Source: Dipylidium caninum (taxonomy: Eukaryota > Platyhelminthes > Cestoda > Cyclophyllidea > Dipylidiidae). Taken from it: 64,000 nt of DNA. Under the pieces are notes generated by a model. It was given only the letters and a program-made list of their open reading frames with translations, was not told the DNA's origin and searched no databases. This document shows, in pieces, positions 23,767-37,100 of the stretch. The DNA is taken from assembly GCA_017562135.1 (NCBI GenBank), contig QEYB01000725.1, forward strand, positions 501,001 to 565,000, in the 5' to 3' direction. The stretch's first letter is position 1; every line of letters begins with the position of its first letter. The translations under genes were made by a program, and so were the position numbers.

Positions 23767-24713
23767 AGGAAGCTTCTGTGCAATTTGACAGCTTGGTGGT
23801 CTAAACGTACCCCATCAAAGATGCACTTAGCTTTGGGGGAATTAAATATTGTGGAATCATTCTATGCCATCGATTTTCCGGTTTTTCTGTACACATCGCG
23901 TTCTAACTAATTGCTTTAGTTCCCGAGGTATTGTGTGCTATCAGGTCTCTGATGCCAGTTCTCAACCATAGTTTTCTGGGTTCGTTACGGATAACGCTTT
24001 GATTGTAGTTCTACACTTATTAGGATTGCATCACGTTGAATTCGTAATGATTTGTCCCTGTAAGTTATTATTGGCAGTGGCAGAAAGCGTGTAGCTGGTG
24101 ATTTATAGATCAATGGCGTGGTTGCTTCTTGATATTGGTCTTCCCTAGAGGAATCATATTTGCCAAGAGGTTCCTGAGTCGGAAGGAGATGCTTCTGTTA
24201 AATTCAACTGTAAACAAGATTCTGTGGAAGGCGAAATTATGTAGCAATTTCGAGAAAGCAAAACTCTGATAGATTGTGTCCTGGTAACGAGGAGGATTAT
24301 AAATAATTATGGGCTAGATACTGCGCTCAACCCCCATTGTGCAAGGCGGCGGATTGTCAAGTGGTTAACAACAGCAAAAGTAGTGGGGCCATGACGAAAT
24401 TGCTACCAAGTTGTGATGAGACAAAGAATGATAAAATGTGCAGATAAATGTTACAATTCTATGTCGTTGTGCGAAAGGGCCTTTCGAGTTATCTGAGAAT
24501 CTAGGTGTCAAAACAGAAAAGACATCATTTGAGTCTGAGTGAACGTCTAAAGAACCATAATGACAAAAATCCCAATAATCTTCAATTTTGTCGATTAAGT
24601 AATTGACAACAATTATATACAATTACATTGAGAGAAGGCTTAGCTGTCCCGAAATTATATTTAAGGCCCTTATTTGTTTTACTACACTAACATCTCGCGC
24701 ATTGTTCAAACGA
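23767..24713 (+). other. Intergenic between POLR2D and the unrecognised gene
   Basis: AT-rich; no exon seen. It should hold the promoter of the gene starting at 24714. Confidence 0.5.
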
Positions 24714-27523
24714 ATGGCTGGTCGACGGTTGAGATCGGGGTTTCGCAACTCGCGAAATTGCAACATTGGGTCTGTATACGAAAGTGGGTCGGGATCCGAC
24801 TTCTTTGATGATCAAATTTCTGGTTTCTCTATGAGAGGCGGGAATGCGGATAGCTTAACCAGGACTTATTCAGATGCCTTCGGCAAAGAATCAAGTAAGA
24901 AGTCCGTTTGAATTTCAAGTTCAGTTCCATATCCACACGCTCGATCCAAAAAGGAGAAGTTAAAAAACATAAAAACAATAAAGAAAGGCATCGAAAAGCA
25001 CTTTGATGTGAAGCTTACCCATATATCCTCTACTGAGGTCTTGAATCGAGATTCGTCCTCTTTCAAAGATCTTAGTGAGATTCTTGAAGCGATAAATGCT
25101 GCCAAGAATTCTCATCAACGTCCTTCTAATTACATTCCGCAATCTACCGCAAGAGCAGATGATTGCAGTGAGTTTATAACCGTCGGCATTATTCATTTTT
25201 CATTTCATCTCTCATGGCGATGTTTAACTCAAAATTTATGTTCCTTTAGCATATTCTCCTGAAATGCCCCGCAGAACGACGAAATCCCGTCCGTTTAGGC
25301 TTCTGCAAACATCAGAGGCTACTAATGCACTGTGTTCACGTATGAGGGACGGTTCGACGTTTCGTTCACCCCTTCTTACACCCTGTGGGAACCCAACGGT
25401 CGAGATTCTCAAAACGTGTTCTTCTAAAAGTAACACAGACTCTGGGGTTGCTACTCCGCCTTACAAACATAGAGAGAAAGCAGAATGTTCTCTTGATCCG
25501 ATTTCGACACTTTCTGAACGAATTGGAAGAGGCCATGTGAGAATGAATTCCATTTCTTTTACTATTTGACATAGTCATGTTTACAAACGTATTATTCTTT
25601 GAAGAACCCAGGCGGCTCTCCTATATGGTCTATGCGTGAAGGACCATCGTAGTTGTGAGAAAGTGAATTTGAGGAATTTACGCAAGTCCCTTGTCAGCTT
25701 AAGCCAGGCTCTCTTGATACAGTTGCAGCGATCGATGAGCTGTCCCCTAATCCTCTGAAGTTACTCGATGAGGATGCAACAACTGCATCTAGTATTTCAA
25801 CTGATTCGGAGGAGGAGAAGCTTAAGCAGCTAAATGCTGAACTTGATGAATTCTTGGAGAAAAAAAACAGGTAGGTATTATTAAGCAAGTGTTCTTGTCT
25901 ACCCATGTTCTCTTTTTACCATATGATCCTTTTTTTGTACTTTTAGATTGATGTTAGACAGTGTCTCATATTGTGTACGGCATCTCAATGGTACATTTAG
26001 AAAATCGTTAATAGGTTAACCTGTATTGTTTGCCTATGTCTTATCCAACGGGCTTTGGGATCAGGTGTTGAAGGCGAGAGCGTTAAGTTTCCGTGTTATA
26101 AGCTTGTAAGTTTATTGTGGATCTCTCCGCCGATACCACTTTGGTAATGCGGTTGACAATAATCGTCAGAGTCGGTTTTTTAAGAGATGCCAATTTGGGT
26201 GGAAGCTGGTGTAATGTCGGTTACGAAGTGAGGGAAAAGCGGGGCTTCTTTTGTGCTATTCTTCCTTGCTCTTGGCCAAGATGGACGCGTCGCAGGCAAT
26301 TGATATTCGCGAGATTTTACTTTTTTGCATCCGGATGGGAGGTAGCAGCAAACGTTTTGATTGCGTTTTGTGATAATCACCGCAAAGCAACATTTTTAAA
26401 TAAATTGTCAAATGACGTGTGAAAGCATATATCAAGAGTTACATTTTACCGGTTTGATTTTTTACACAATGAGTTAACACGTTTATCGTAAAAATAATTA
26501 AGGCAACATTGGGCAAATGAGGGAACTTTTATTGAACCAGTCACAAAAATAGTAACCAATCGCGATGCAAAGGTGTACTCATGATGGTGAGTTTTTGAAA
26601 CCGGGTTTTCGCAAGGTTCATCTTATCGATGTGAGTGATAGTCGTAGACGGGCTTTTGTATGTTTCTTTGGTTCAATTCTTACACTGCCTGTGTAGGTCG
26701 AGATGCTAAAATTCCTTGCCTTTCCTCATTACCAATTCTCTTTTAGCTAGGCCAACGAAAGTCCCAATTCCACTGGTTGAGGTGCTCAAATTGTGACAGT
26801 GATAAAGAATGTCAGTGTCTTCCCAAAGAGCGTTTTCAAAAAAACTTTGAAAAAATTTTTTCTGCTTTAGAGAGACTTCCAGATTTCTTAGAAATAAATC
26901 TTATTCCGGTTCTTGATCAGACCTCCGGTCACCCTCAAAATGTGCGTGTACGCGTTAGACCTACCTTTTACCTGTGATGCGGGCTTATTTTAATCAACAA
27001 TTTTAGGTTGGTGACGCCAAGGAAACCGAATGCACATACTATATTGAACGCTGGACACGCTTACTTAATGAGGTTTGGAGCATCGACGAAAAAATTGACA
27101 AGGAGAAATTTTCATCTTATTTTTGAATGGATAATGCATGTATTGGAATGATTTTTTTCACGCCTTACTTTTTACAGCATATCCTGGAACGAATCCAGGA
27201 GTCCGCTCTTCCATTGACAGATTTACCAACTCATCGTCGATGTTCTTGTTCGATTGCGTAAATGAATTCTACCTCTCTGTCTGTGGTCACTCGATCTTTC
27301 CATACTTTTCCGCAAGTTGCCATCCGCTACCACATGTCCTGAGGAGATCCGAGTTTCAAGGAAACCACCCAAACAACTTTTGCGTTTCACAGCAAAAAAG
27401 CAGCGCCACAATAAGCGATTGTCCAGTCTGGTACCTCTCGTTTGCGTGACGGCGGAGCCGTACGCCATCTCTGTGACTCTTAACTCGGTTGATTACACAA
27501 TCTGGACAGCTGGGAAGAAGTGA
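24714..27523 (+). CDS. Multi-exon protein of unknown function
   Basis: Not recognised. Exons that agree in phase: 24714-24894, 24925-25167, 25250-25536, 25605-25627 (23-nt microexon), 25664-25870, 25947-26014 (or to 25990), 26751-26941, 27007 onward. The N-terminus is basic (MAGRRLRSGFRNSRN), followed by a Lys-rich helix, then a Ser/Thr-Pro stretch (FRSPLLTPCGNPTVEIL, VATPPYK), an acidic coiled-coil-like helix (EEEKLKQLNAELDEFLEKK), a Cys-rich patch (CSNCDSDKECQCL) and a final helix (YIERWTRLLNEVW). The 3' end is unresolved. The frame can stop at 27126, or splice at 27073 to an exon from 27180 and on to the frame ending at 27523. No signal peptide or membrane helix. The mix of TP sites and coiled coil suggests a regulated nuclear or cytoskeletal protein, which is only a guess. 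Introns are 30, 82, 68, 36, 76, about 736 and 65 nt. Confidence 0.65.
24895..24924 (+). other. 30-nt intron in the unrecognised gene
   Basis: GTAAGA to GTTCAG. Only this acceptor keeps the downstream frame open; the nearer AG at 24919 does not. Confidence 0.7.
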
Positions 27524-27526
27524 AAC

Positions 27527-28123
27527 CGTCCATCCGACACAGACATGGCCAATAAGGGCTTCTCAAAGCTGATAATTTCAACTCGAAACATCGAAACGCT
27601 AACAATAGGTGTAACCTCAGGTTTAGTCTTGCGTGGCTGAGTTGGACAGCACGTGGCTAATCAACCATACACATAAGAATGAGAGGTTTGATTGGCAGGC
27701 AGTCTTCAAGGACTAGAGTAGGGGGCGAAGCTTCATTTGGAAGCAGGAAAGTTCCAACCTTTCCGCCTCTGCGCTGTCACCCTCAAGGGGCAATGAGGGT
27801 GTCCAATGGGTGAATGAAAATGAACCCAGAATGTGGCGTGGTGGGAGAGGGGGACGGAAGGAGGAGGGAGGGAACTTCGGTTGAAAAACGAAGCCGGGAG
27901 TAGAGCACGGCACAAAGGGAGGAGGTTGGGGCTGCTATTCGATAATAAACGACGATGACACAGCACACGTGCGCGTGTGGACAGTGATATTTACAGAGTA
28001 TCACCGCGTTCAGAAAAGAGTACTGTGGCGCTGAGGCCGGCGGGTGGGAGAGGGCGCGGACGGAGGGGTGTGGGGGTGGGGCGGACGATGGAGATCAAAA
28101 TAGAAGACAATCGAGGTGTGGTC
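27527..28123. other. Intergenic, 3' flank of casein kinase 1
   Basis: Between two gene 3' ends on opposite strands (convergent). It contains GA/GGA-rich sequence near 27840-27870 and should hold the casein kinase 3' UTR. No clear polyadenylation signal was seen for either gene. Confidence 0.5.
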
Positions 28124-31100
28124 CTAGTGCAGACATCCGGGACGATAGACCGCGGGATCCGCGGAGGGTGCAGGGGCCGCTGTCGCGACATTCTGCGTGT
28201 TTGGCATCCCCATTCCTGGCACTGATCCGTGTGCCGCCGCCGCTGCTCCGTCCGCAGCTAAAGCAGTTGGTTGTTGGTGCGAAGGCCACATTCCGCTTAA
28301 AGCAAGGCGAACGTCAGGAAAAGGCTGACGTCGTAGTCGCTGATGGGCCTGTTGCTGATAGACTTGTTGCTGTTGAGCCATGGCAGCAGCGGCAATAACG
28401 GCAGCTCCGGCGGCGGGATCTGAGACGACATAAAGATTCAGAGGAGTGGAGCTGCCCCCACCACGATCGGGATAAGCAGGATAGGCGGCTCCGGCTGCGG
28501 GCCACATTGGCGTTTCAGCAGCAGCCGAGTTGTTGGCATTCCACGGAACCGTGGGGAGCTGTGGCGCAGGCGGTGGTGGTGGTGGCGGCGGCGGAGGTTG
28601 TTCAGACGAAGCGGTGGTCTTCATGGAACGGAGGTAAGAGAGGACGGCACCCGTGGTTGCCCCACTCGTCTGGCCTTGCTGACCGGCCATTCCACGGGAT
28701 TGTGTTTTCTGCTGTTGCTGCTGCTGCTGTTGATGCTGTTTATTTAGTAATTCCAGAGTTTTATAATGAAGTTCGAGCGATTGCGTAGTTGGCTGAGTGC
28801 CCACCGGGGGCTGTTGAATGAACTGTATTGGCGGAATGTGGTTCCGCGATTGATCTACGCAACAGAGAAAGTCAGTCGCACATACTTTGCCTCACATTTT
28901 AGGGGGAGAGGGCAGACAAACCGTTTTTGGCCTCCTCTTTGTGGTTAGGCTGGTGATGGCCGTTTCCAGGCATGACGTTGAGCTGAGCGCCACTCTCGAT
29001 GGCAGGGGGACAGGCAGCGCCGTTGCCAGGAGCGATAGCAGCCCCAGCCCCAGCACCGGCACCAGTTGCGACAGCAATTGTCGCATTACCTGTCGTAGCA
29101 GTGGCAGTTGTGTTGGCGGAAACCTCGTTACCGGAAATCTTGAGGAGGTTCCAATCGAAGACCACATCGTGAGTGAAATGATGCTTCCTGAAGAGTCCGC
29201 GGAACAGACGACGCAGGTAGTTGTAGTCGGGTTTGGACTCGAAGTGGAGTCCCCGGCAGTAGGTGAGGTATTCCATCATCTCGGCTACGAAGACAATGTA
29301 GAACACTTTTAAATGCGCCACTTAGGAGTTAATGAGTAGGGGGAGTTCTCGTCTCACCCGGGTAGCCCAGACAAAGGGTTTCAATGGAGATTTCCATTTT
29401 CTTCTCGCAGATTCGCTCGTACTTTTGACGCTTGTTAAGAGATTTCAAACCTTGCCAAGGCAGACTACCACGCAGAAAGTACATCATCACGTAGCCGAAA
29501 GATTCCATGTCGTCACGACGCGATTGCTCTGCACACAAGTACAAAGAGGACAGATTCATAATTGGAAAGACAAGGAAAAGCTCAACGGAAGAGCGCTAAA
29601 GCAAGGTTTCAACAGTAGGTTTGGTGATTGAGGGAAGAAAATGCGATTGAGAGGGCAGGGTTCTCATCATCCTTGGATTCTCAGGTGAAATTCGCCACCC
29701 CCCCTCCCCCCCCACGCCCCACACCCGCACATTTTCAACAATTCCATGCAAAGTTGACAGAAATGATGGCTCTCCTGCCGCCTCGGGACTGGAGGAAGCG
29801 GAATAGTCAGGAGAAAGAAGTGGGTGTGGAAAACAACAGGCAGAGAGAAAAGCTTTCTCGAGTACGTGAACACTCTTAAAGTGTGGCGAATTGACGAACA
29901 CAAACTGTGGCCACAATAACCCTCCCATTAGTTGACACTGGTTTGTACCAGAGAAAAGAGGAAATGGTGTGTGTGTGTGTGTGTTTGGGATTCCGTCCCC
30001 GCTGCAGCCACTCGCACTCCACATGGACGAGACCGTTTCGCCAAGCTACTGAAGCGAAGTAAGCAGCCGTGAACACGGCCCGCAGCCACAGCCTTCGGGT
30101 CGTAAGGCAAACAGTTAAATTCCACCTGACAAAAAAGGGTGAAGTAGGAGTCTTGCCCCTGTGTGTACCCGTGTAAGCTGAGACGAAGGAGCACCTTGGT
30201 AGGAATCAGTAAGACGGGGCGAAAAGTGGCTAAGCGAACAAAAAATAGGCGTTCTTATATCCAAAGAGGAGGTTAAATAAGTTGTGACTTGAGATTACGC
30301 GTATAACTGATGGAGGTTAATGAGGAAAACGACTGGCTAGTACACACAGCGTGGAGACGTGCTAAAAGAGGTCGAAATGACCTTCTCAAAGTGGTATGAT
30401 TTAGGGCTGCACTCGCTGCCTTGACGCATACTGCTGGGTGGGATGATGCAAGCGATTTCGTTACTCAGTCTACCACTCTTCCCCTCGTTGATGACCTCAT
30501 CTATTGCAGGCATTTTTGACCCCCACCTGTGTGCGCTCAGACCCGCTGGCAGGGGCAGGGACAGGCGCAGTGGCCGGGCCAAGACACACGCGAATTCCAT
30601 TCGGGCTCATCTTGCGGCAGCGGTATTCTTCTTCTTCTTCTTCTTCTTCTTTCAGTCAAGACAGGGAGTGGAGAGCGATGACGGAGGAGGCTAGAAAAAG
30701 TCCGGGCAACAAGTGACCGTCCGACGTGTGTGCGAATGCATCTGGCCGCACCGCTTCCGGCCGACACCGACGCCTGTGCTGCACGAGTGACTCACCGACG
30801 GCGGCAGCGCCAGCGGCGGCGGAAGAATCACCGCCGGCACTGCCTTCTCCACTGTTGGGCCGACGAAGTGGGCAGGCAAATAAAGCGCTCCGCCGGTGGC
30901 TACCACCGCCAGTCGCCTTCTCCCGCCACAGCTCCTCGGTGATGACGCAAAAGTGCCATCTGCAGGCAAAAGTCTGGGAGTGTCGAGGAGGGGGGGGGAG
31001 GAGGAGGAGGAGGAGGGAGAGGAGGATTGCTAATTCCAATGCGAGGAATACGAGTAATGCCAGTAGTGCTAACACAACCTCCTTCGAGCCACATCCACCC

Positions 31101-34100
31101 AACCAGGGAGGCTCGAGGCAGGCGACTAATTTCGAGGCAAAAGTGCCCGCGTGAGACAGCCGAGAGCAAAGTTGACTCCGTTCAACGCGCACCTGCTTCA
31201 TCCACCCTCCCATCTTTTTGCACCACTCGACCATAGAGGACCTCACAGAGGGGGGCGAAATTCGCTCGGAGGGAAAATCTATGCTTGACTTATCATTTAG
31301 GTTTGGAAATTAACGCTGGATTAAAGAAAATGATTCGCGGGAATTCGCGAGATTGTCCTTTCAAAAACTCGACCGAGCAGATTCCAAAAGCCAGCTTTGG
31401 AGAAGAATGGAGACGATGAGCACAAACTGACCGGTAAAATCTGATAAATCTGCCCGCGCCACCTCATTGGGTATGTTGCCTTTATTACTTTCTCAACGGA
31501 AGTTAGAAGAAAAAAGGACTTTGGTGCAAATCGCCAACTCGAGACAAAAAAAACGACAGGATTGATAAGGTGAACGTTGGAAGATGATGAGTAGAATAAA
31601 ACCATGGCTACTTAGAATAATATTTCTACTCAGAGACTACACGAAGTTAGAATTCATGCGATGTGAAAAAGTAGGATGGAAATAGGGGAAATAAAGAGTG
31701 AAATAACGCCTCATCAGACAGAGGTCGGGCGATCATGCAGCGCGATGGCCATCCTCGGACCAACAACTCGATCTGCATACACGAAGAACAAGGAATGATT
31801 CTGGTCGTTAAGGTGCCGACAATTGGCATAGGAGAGATTAATGGATGGAAGAAGAGCAAATGAAGCGTCAGTGAGGGGTAGACGAAATGTGCACTTGGGG
31901 CCGAAGGGTTTATAACCGAGAGAAACGAACTTCGGACTCCACAAAGAGTCGTTTTGTCCCGCTGACAGATTCATTTGGCGTGCACTTATCGGCATCAATC
32001 AACGCCCGCGACTTGCCACGCACTTCAGCCACACCGAAATCGTTTGATGCAGACGAGGAGGGAGAACTTGTCGTTTAACGCCACACACTGAATGCCTCCA
32101 CCCGCCTTATAAGAGTTTAACCACTGACCTCAAGGCAAGACAACGGTGGGCCAGAGAAGAGAGGGATGTCAAATGTCACCTGCGGGAGATGAAGTCATCT
32201 GTCTGGGGCTCGTCGGAGTTTTGTCCGATGGCAGCTCAGTGTGAAATTCGAGGAAAGGGGCAGACCAAACGCTGTCGATGGCAGGAGACAAGGGTAATAC
32301 GATGACTTAACAAATAAGGACTGGTAATACCCACGATAGTGAGGAGATGGTAGCTCCAAAATCCATCTAGTCCAGCTTTTATAAAGACCGAATGAGTGAT
32401 TAAACAAAGTACCTCTCCGAGCTGCGTTTGCCGGATAGAAATTAAAAGCGGTCAAGGGGAAAAATAGTAGAAAATCTGATTCACGAATGCGATAAACCGA
32501 TTGAGACGATAAATGGAAGGAGGGAGGAATATATTCAATGTCAACTTTGCAAAATTATTTCACAAGTAGAATAGGAGAAATAGTGGCTATTTGGTGGTTG
32601 GAAATAGATGACGATTTCCACAGAAGCCGCCACGCCGCTCGCCCCCTCGACGCCTTGCTGTGCACTCCCATTGTGGCATGAATAAGCACCACTAAAGACG
32701 GATTCCAGGCCAGGGACGAAAGAGTTTGAAGAGATGCCACATAAACTTGGGCCCCGAATCGGGGGCAGAGGGCTCAAAGCCCTGCGGAGGGAATGGGAGT
32801 GCCCGCAAGAGGGTCTACCAAGGCTGAAAAGAGAGGAGAGCCAACGTCCGCCCCGTCTGACTAACCGATTCCGAGGTGAGTGTTGATGCTGGCGTAGCGG
32901 GCAGTGCCGGTGAGGTTTTTGTTTTCCCTGTAGGGTATGTGCAAATGGGTGCGCGAATCGCGATAGCGTTTGGCCAGACCGAAATCGATGAAGTAGACCA
33001 CGTTGCCTCGCCTTCCCAGACCCATCAGGAAGTTGTCCGGCTTGATGTCCCTGTCAAATACACAAACAAACACATACACACACACTCGCTGGCATAAATT
33101 TGTTTGCACACAGGAGAGAGTGCTCTTTTTTGGTCATCGTATATAGGCATACTGCAACCAAAAAAATGTTGGCAAACGCTGTACAACTGCACCCCACTTT
33201 TGTAATAATAAACTCCCCGAGTCGTAGTGAAGGAACACAAGACACGAGGTCACAGAAGAAACAAAGTGAAGTGTAGATGAAAGCATGGACATTTGCGTGA
33301 CAGCGAATGATTGGCAGACGCCACTCATCCACTTCACATTCACCCGTGTCCAGGTTTCTCCTCGCAGTCCACGCAGAACGAATCATCGCCGACCTCGTCA
33401 ACTTATACTTCCTCTAAACCATCCACCCACCCACTTTTAAACACTCCTCAACTTCCCTATTGCGATGATGTGTCTTTGTGTCGGGAACAGATCACAGGAG
33501 ACTCCAGACAGACCTGTCAACTAACGCATTTATCGACTCATCCTTGGTGGATCGCGCAAAAATCATCACTTTGTGGGCTTACGCCAAAAAAGAAATTGAC
33601 GAGATAGGAGGGAGGGAGGGAGGGACAGGAGTCCGAAAAGGATGAGAATAGGGAAGAACATCCCCACAACATACCATACCATGCTGACACACTCTGGCGA
33701 ATATCATGATAAGCTTAAATGACAAAACGACCCAGTTGTAGTTTCAAGCTCAGCGCTATAAGCAGACGCCTCGGAAAAAGATCGGCTACCGCAATCGGCA
33801 GCAACAGCTGCCTTCAAGTGAAGGGTGTAGTGGGGTCAAAGACAGCTCGTTAGCCACTTCCCCTACGACAAAAACGCAACCGGATGTCTTGGATAAAAAA
33901 GGCTTCAAAAAATTCCCGATTTGCTGTTCATCCACTGGAGAATTAATCTGAGTTCGAGGAAATCTAGTTTAAAACACACACCACGAGGTGGGGACACACC
34001 ATTCCCTGCTGCTACTCGTTAATGAAGGATTAACGAAAAAATGCTACTCAAATACCACCTAGAGCCGCTATAACGGGAATCACGATGTTGTGGACGCCTG

Positions 34101-37100
34101 GTGCCGGCGCCAAAGGCGCTAATTCCAAGGGGATGGGTCAAGTAAGCTGAATGCCAAGGAGGAAGGGAGGCGTGGAGGAATGAGAACAGAGGAGTTGGGT
34201 GCACTTTTAGACAATTTAGACTACAAGTGCTAGTGGAAAGAGCCGCCAACTCCTTCACGTCCATCGTTGCCACAAAAACCGTCCGCATAAGTGCCCGATG
34301 TGAGGAGGCATGCCAAATTTCTCAAACGAAGGCGAAAGTGAGCTGTTTGCTATGCTTTCACAACGACGCCCCACCATGCGTCCACGCTGATAGGTTAAGT
34401 GGCCCACAGAGTGCTTAGATGTTTACACTAACGACCACCGCGATGATGGGATGGCCTGTGTGCCTAACACCCTCTCTGGCTGGAGTGTCTCATCGCAGCG
34501 CACGGCCTAGTTCTCTTCCGGATATACGCAGACAGTCGAGGGTTGGGGTTTGATGCCTTCGTTCTCGTTGACAAGGCACACGTTGTGGCACGAACGCACA
34601 TCAACCCGCACGAAGTGTGTCACGCCGACTTAATCGACCGGGTCCACGAAAGTGCAGAGCTGTCAGGGTGGCTTGGATGCCGAGCCCTCATGAGCCCTGA
34701 CATTAGCGACATTAAGTGCAGCCCCTCTCCAAGTTGTCATTTTGGGCCAGCGTCCAACATTTCTCACGGATGGGAGAATATTAAGGAACAATAGGCATGC
34801 TGCCGAATTTTCAGTTAAATACCGGACAAGGAGGAGGGGGAGGGGATCCACGTCATTTGGTGCCCTTACGAAGTCGCTAACTAATCCGAGGAGACTGCCA
34901 CCGAATTTGCAAGTGGAATTTAAAATAGGAAACGACTTCAAGAGTATAAGTATGGAAAACGGTTTTGTACAAAACAAGAAGAAAAGTAAAGCGAGGCACT
35001 TGCTCGTGTTATCTCTCAAATTACTATTAAGTACTGATTCTAATATGAATAGGCGAGTTCTGACGTGAATATTAAATAAAATAGAAAAAGCAGAAAATTA
35101 TTGGTCAAAGAAAAAAGGTTGGCATTGCAATCTGTTGCCAATCGAGGGGCAAAACTTCGTCATCGTTGAACTCCCTCCAACCGGGCCGCCACGACGAGTC
35201 AAGGTACGGTGCAGGATGTTAAATAGAAGATGATTAGCGAAGACGATGATTCTTAGCTGAAAGAGCGTAAGCACCGGAAAATACTGAACACTTTGAGTTT
35301 GTTCGCTAATTAAAACTGAAGATGGGTCAAATGAATTAACTGTGCCCGAGGTTTGAGTCGCCAATCGTTGTCCAAACCTACATTTTCTGTCCCATTATGA
35401 CCGTGTACTTAAATTTAGCAAAGTGGGAATCATAACGAGTTGACGGCGCCTCCGGCCCTCTGATGAGCTAATAATAGATGCTGCTTCATGGCCACGAGGC
35501 TTTTACGTCATGGCCACGAGGCTTTTACTTTTTGTGAGAGCATCACGTTGAACAGTCTCAAGGGGATAGAAGGAAAAAAACTCCCTAAGTTGACAATGTC
35601 CCAAGTGGTGGGCTAAATATATGGAATGAGATCGGCAAAACAACGTGGACATACCGATGAATGAAGCCACGACCATGCATGTACTCAATGCGAGTGAGGA
35701 TCTGATCGGCGAGAAGGATGACTGTCTTGAGGCGAAAGCGACGGCCACAGAAGTTGAAGAGGTCCTCCAAACTCGGGCCTAGCAGTTGCATCACCATCAC
35801 GTTGTAGTCACCCTCCGTGCCGTACCACTTTAAGGTCGGGATACCGACTGTAAAATTGGAAGAAGTGAGAGTGAAAGTCGGAATAAAAAACAAATTGGCG
35901 GTCCAAGCACTGCATCGTTCTCTCCAAATCCCTCGACCCATCTGAAGGGATCAACACCGGACTCGCATGTCGGGGACATGGAGCCTACAATGCCGCGTCG
36001 TTCATTCTAAGCCATTTAGTAATAAGACGAAGTTCAGACCAGGAAGAATTGAAAATGACCCTATTAGTGAAGTTAGTGCGAGCACGGAAAGAGACATTGA
36101 GTAGGACAGCTTCAGTTGATGACTTAGCATAGGCGTTGGGCAGAGGTGAAGGAACGTGGATGGTCACGGATAAAGAAACTCACCAAAACCATGACCCTAT
36201 ACTCCCCTAACCGTTATAAAACTCGGGTTCACAGCGAGTCAAAAATGCTTAGAGCGATAAAGTTTAGGACTCCATCCATTAAAGCGGACGAAATTGATAA
36301 AAATTTGTCCGACAGGAGCGATAAAGTGAGGAGGAGGTCAGAGAGAATGGACTGATTCGAAAAGACTGAATTGATTTCAAAAGATGAGAACAGTCTACGA
36401 ATCGTATTCAATCACCGTACCGTCCGCCATCAATAACAGCGAAAACAAATTGCCAACTGTGTCACACAATGATGGAACAGAGTTATGTGAGAGAGTAGAC
36501 CACCGTGTATCACACAGGGTTGTCGTGGTAGGGCGTATAAATACGCATTATAATATATATATATATGTATATATAAATTACTCACATCCCCCCTGTAGTA
36601 AACGATAAATCTTCGCCTCAATCATCAGTTGGGGATGCCTGGCATTGTAGCATTCCAATTTGATAGCCACCTCTTGGTTATCTGTCACATCGGTGCCTGA
36701 AATGAGGAGAGTAGACGAGGGCAGTTAGGAGCAGCTCGATTAGTCAAAGAGGAAGTGGCTGAGGATAGGAAGGCGATTATTAGCCAGTGATTAGCGATTG
36801 AGCTACAAAATCCAAATCAAAATAAATCTGAGGCAAACGGCAGACCCGTGTTGGCACAGATGCCTCAGGGACTGGATAAACATGCGTACAAGGAACAGAC
36901 GGGGGCGGGATTGAGAGGAGAGAAAGGAGATGGCGCATTTCGGATGGTTGAGTGTCCCACATTCCGCAAGGTGCTACCACACTTTTATGTCAAATGGGAT
37001 CATGGCAGAGCATAAAGTCGTTTATCTTTGTATTCAAGGCTGATTATTCAGTACGCATTCTTCTACACCCAGACTAGCAATTGGGGAGAATAAGAACGAC

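Larger units (their letters stand above)
29529..32865 (-). other. Casein kinase 1 intron 4
   Basis: 3.3 kb between the HLGI and EQSRRDD exons. A 196-codon minus-strand frame (30656-31246) is Leu/Pro-rich from GGA repeats and looks like chance. Nothing else supported. Confidence 0.8.
33051..35654 (-). other. Casein kinase 1 intron 3
   Basis: 2.6 kb between the FIHR and DIKPDNF exons, phase 2, splitting the Arg codon of HRD. Contains a (GGGA)n repeat at 33607-33626 and a 22-bp tandem duplication near 35.5 kb. No exon seen. Confidence 0.85.

Noticed and set aside
28507..28788. Plus-strand frame of 93 codons
   Set aside because: Shadow of the repeat-rich last casein kinase exon on the other strand.
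30656..31246. 196-codon minus-strand frame in casein kinase intron 4
   Set aside because: Leu/Pro runs come from GGA repeats; casein kinase splices cleanly over it.
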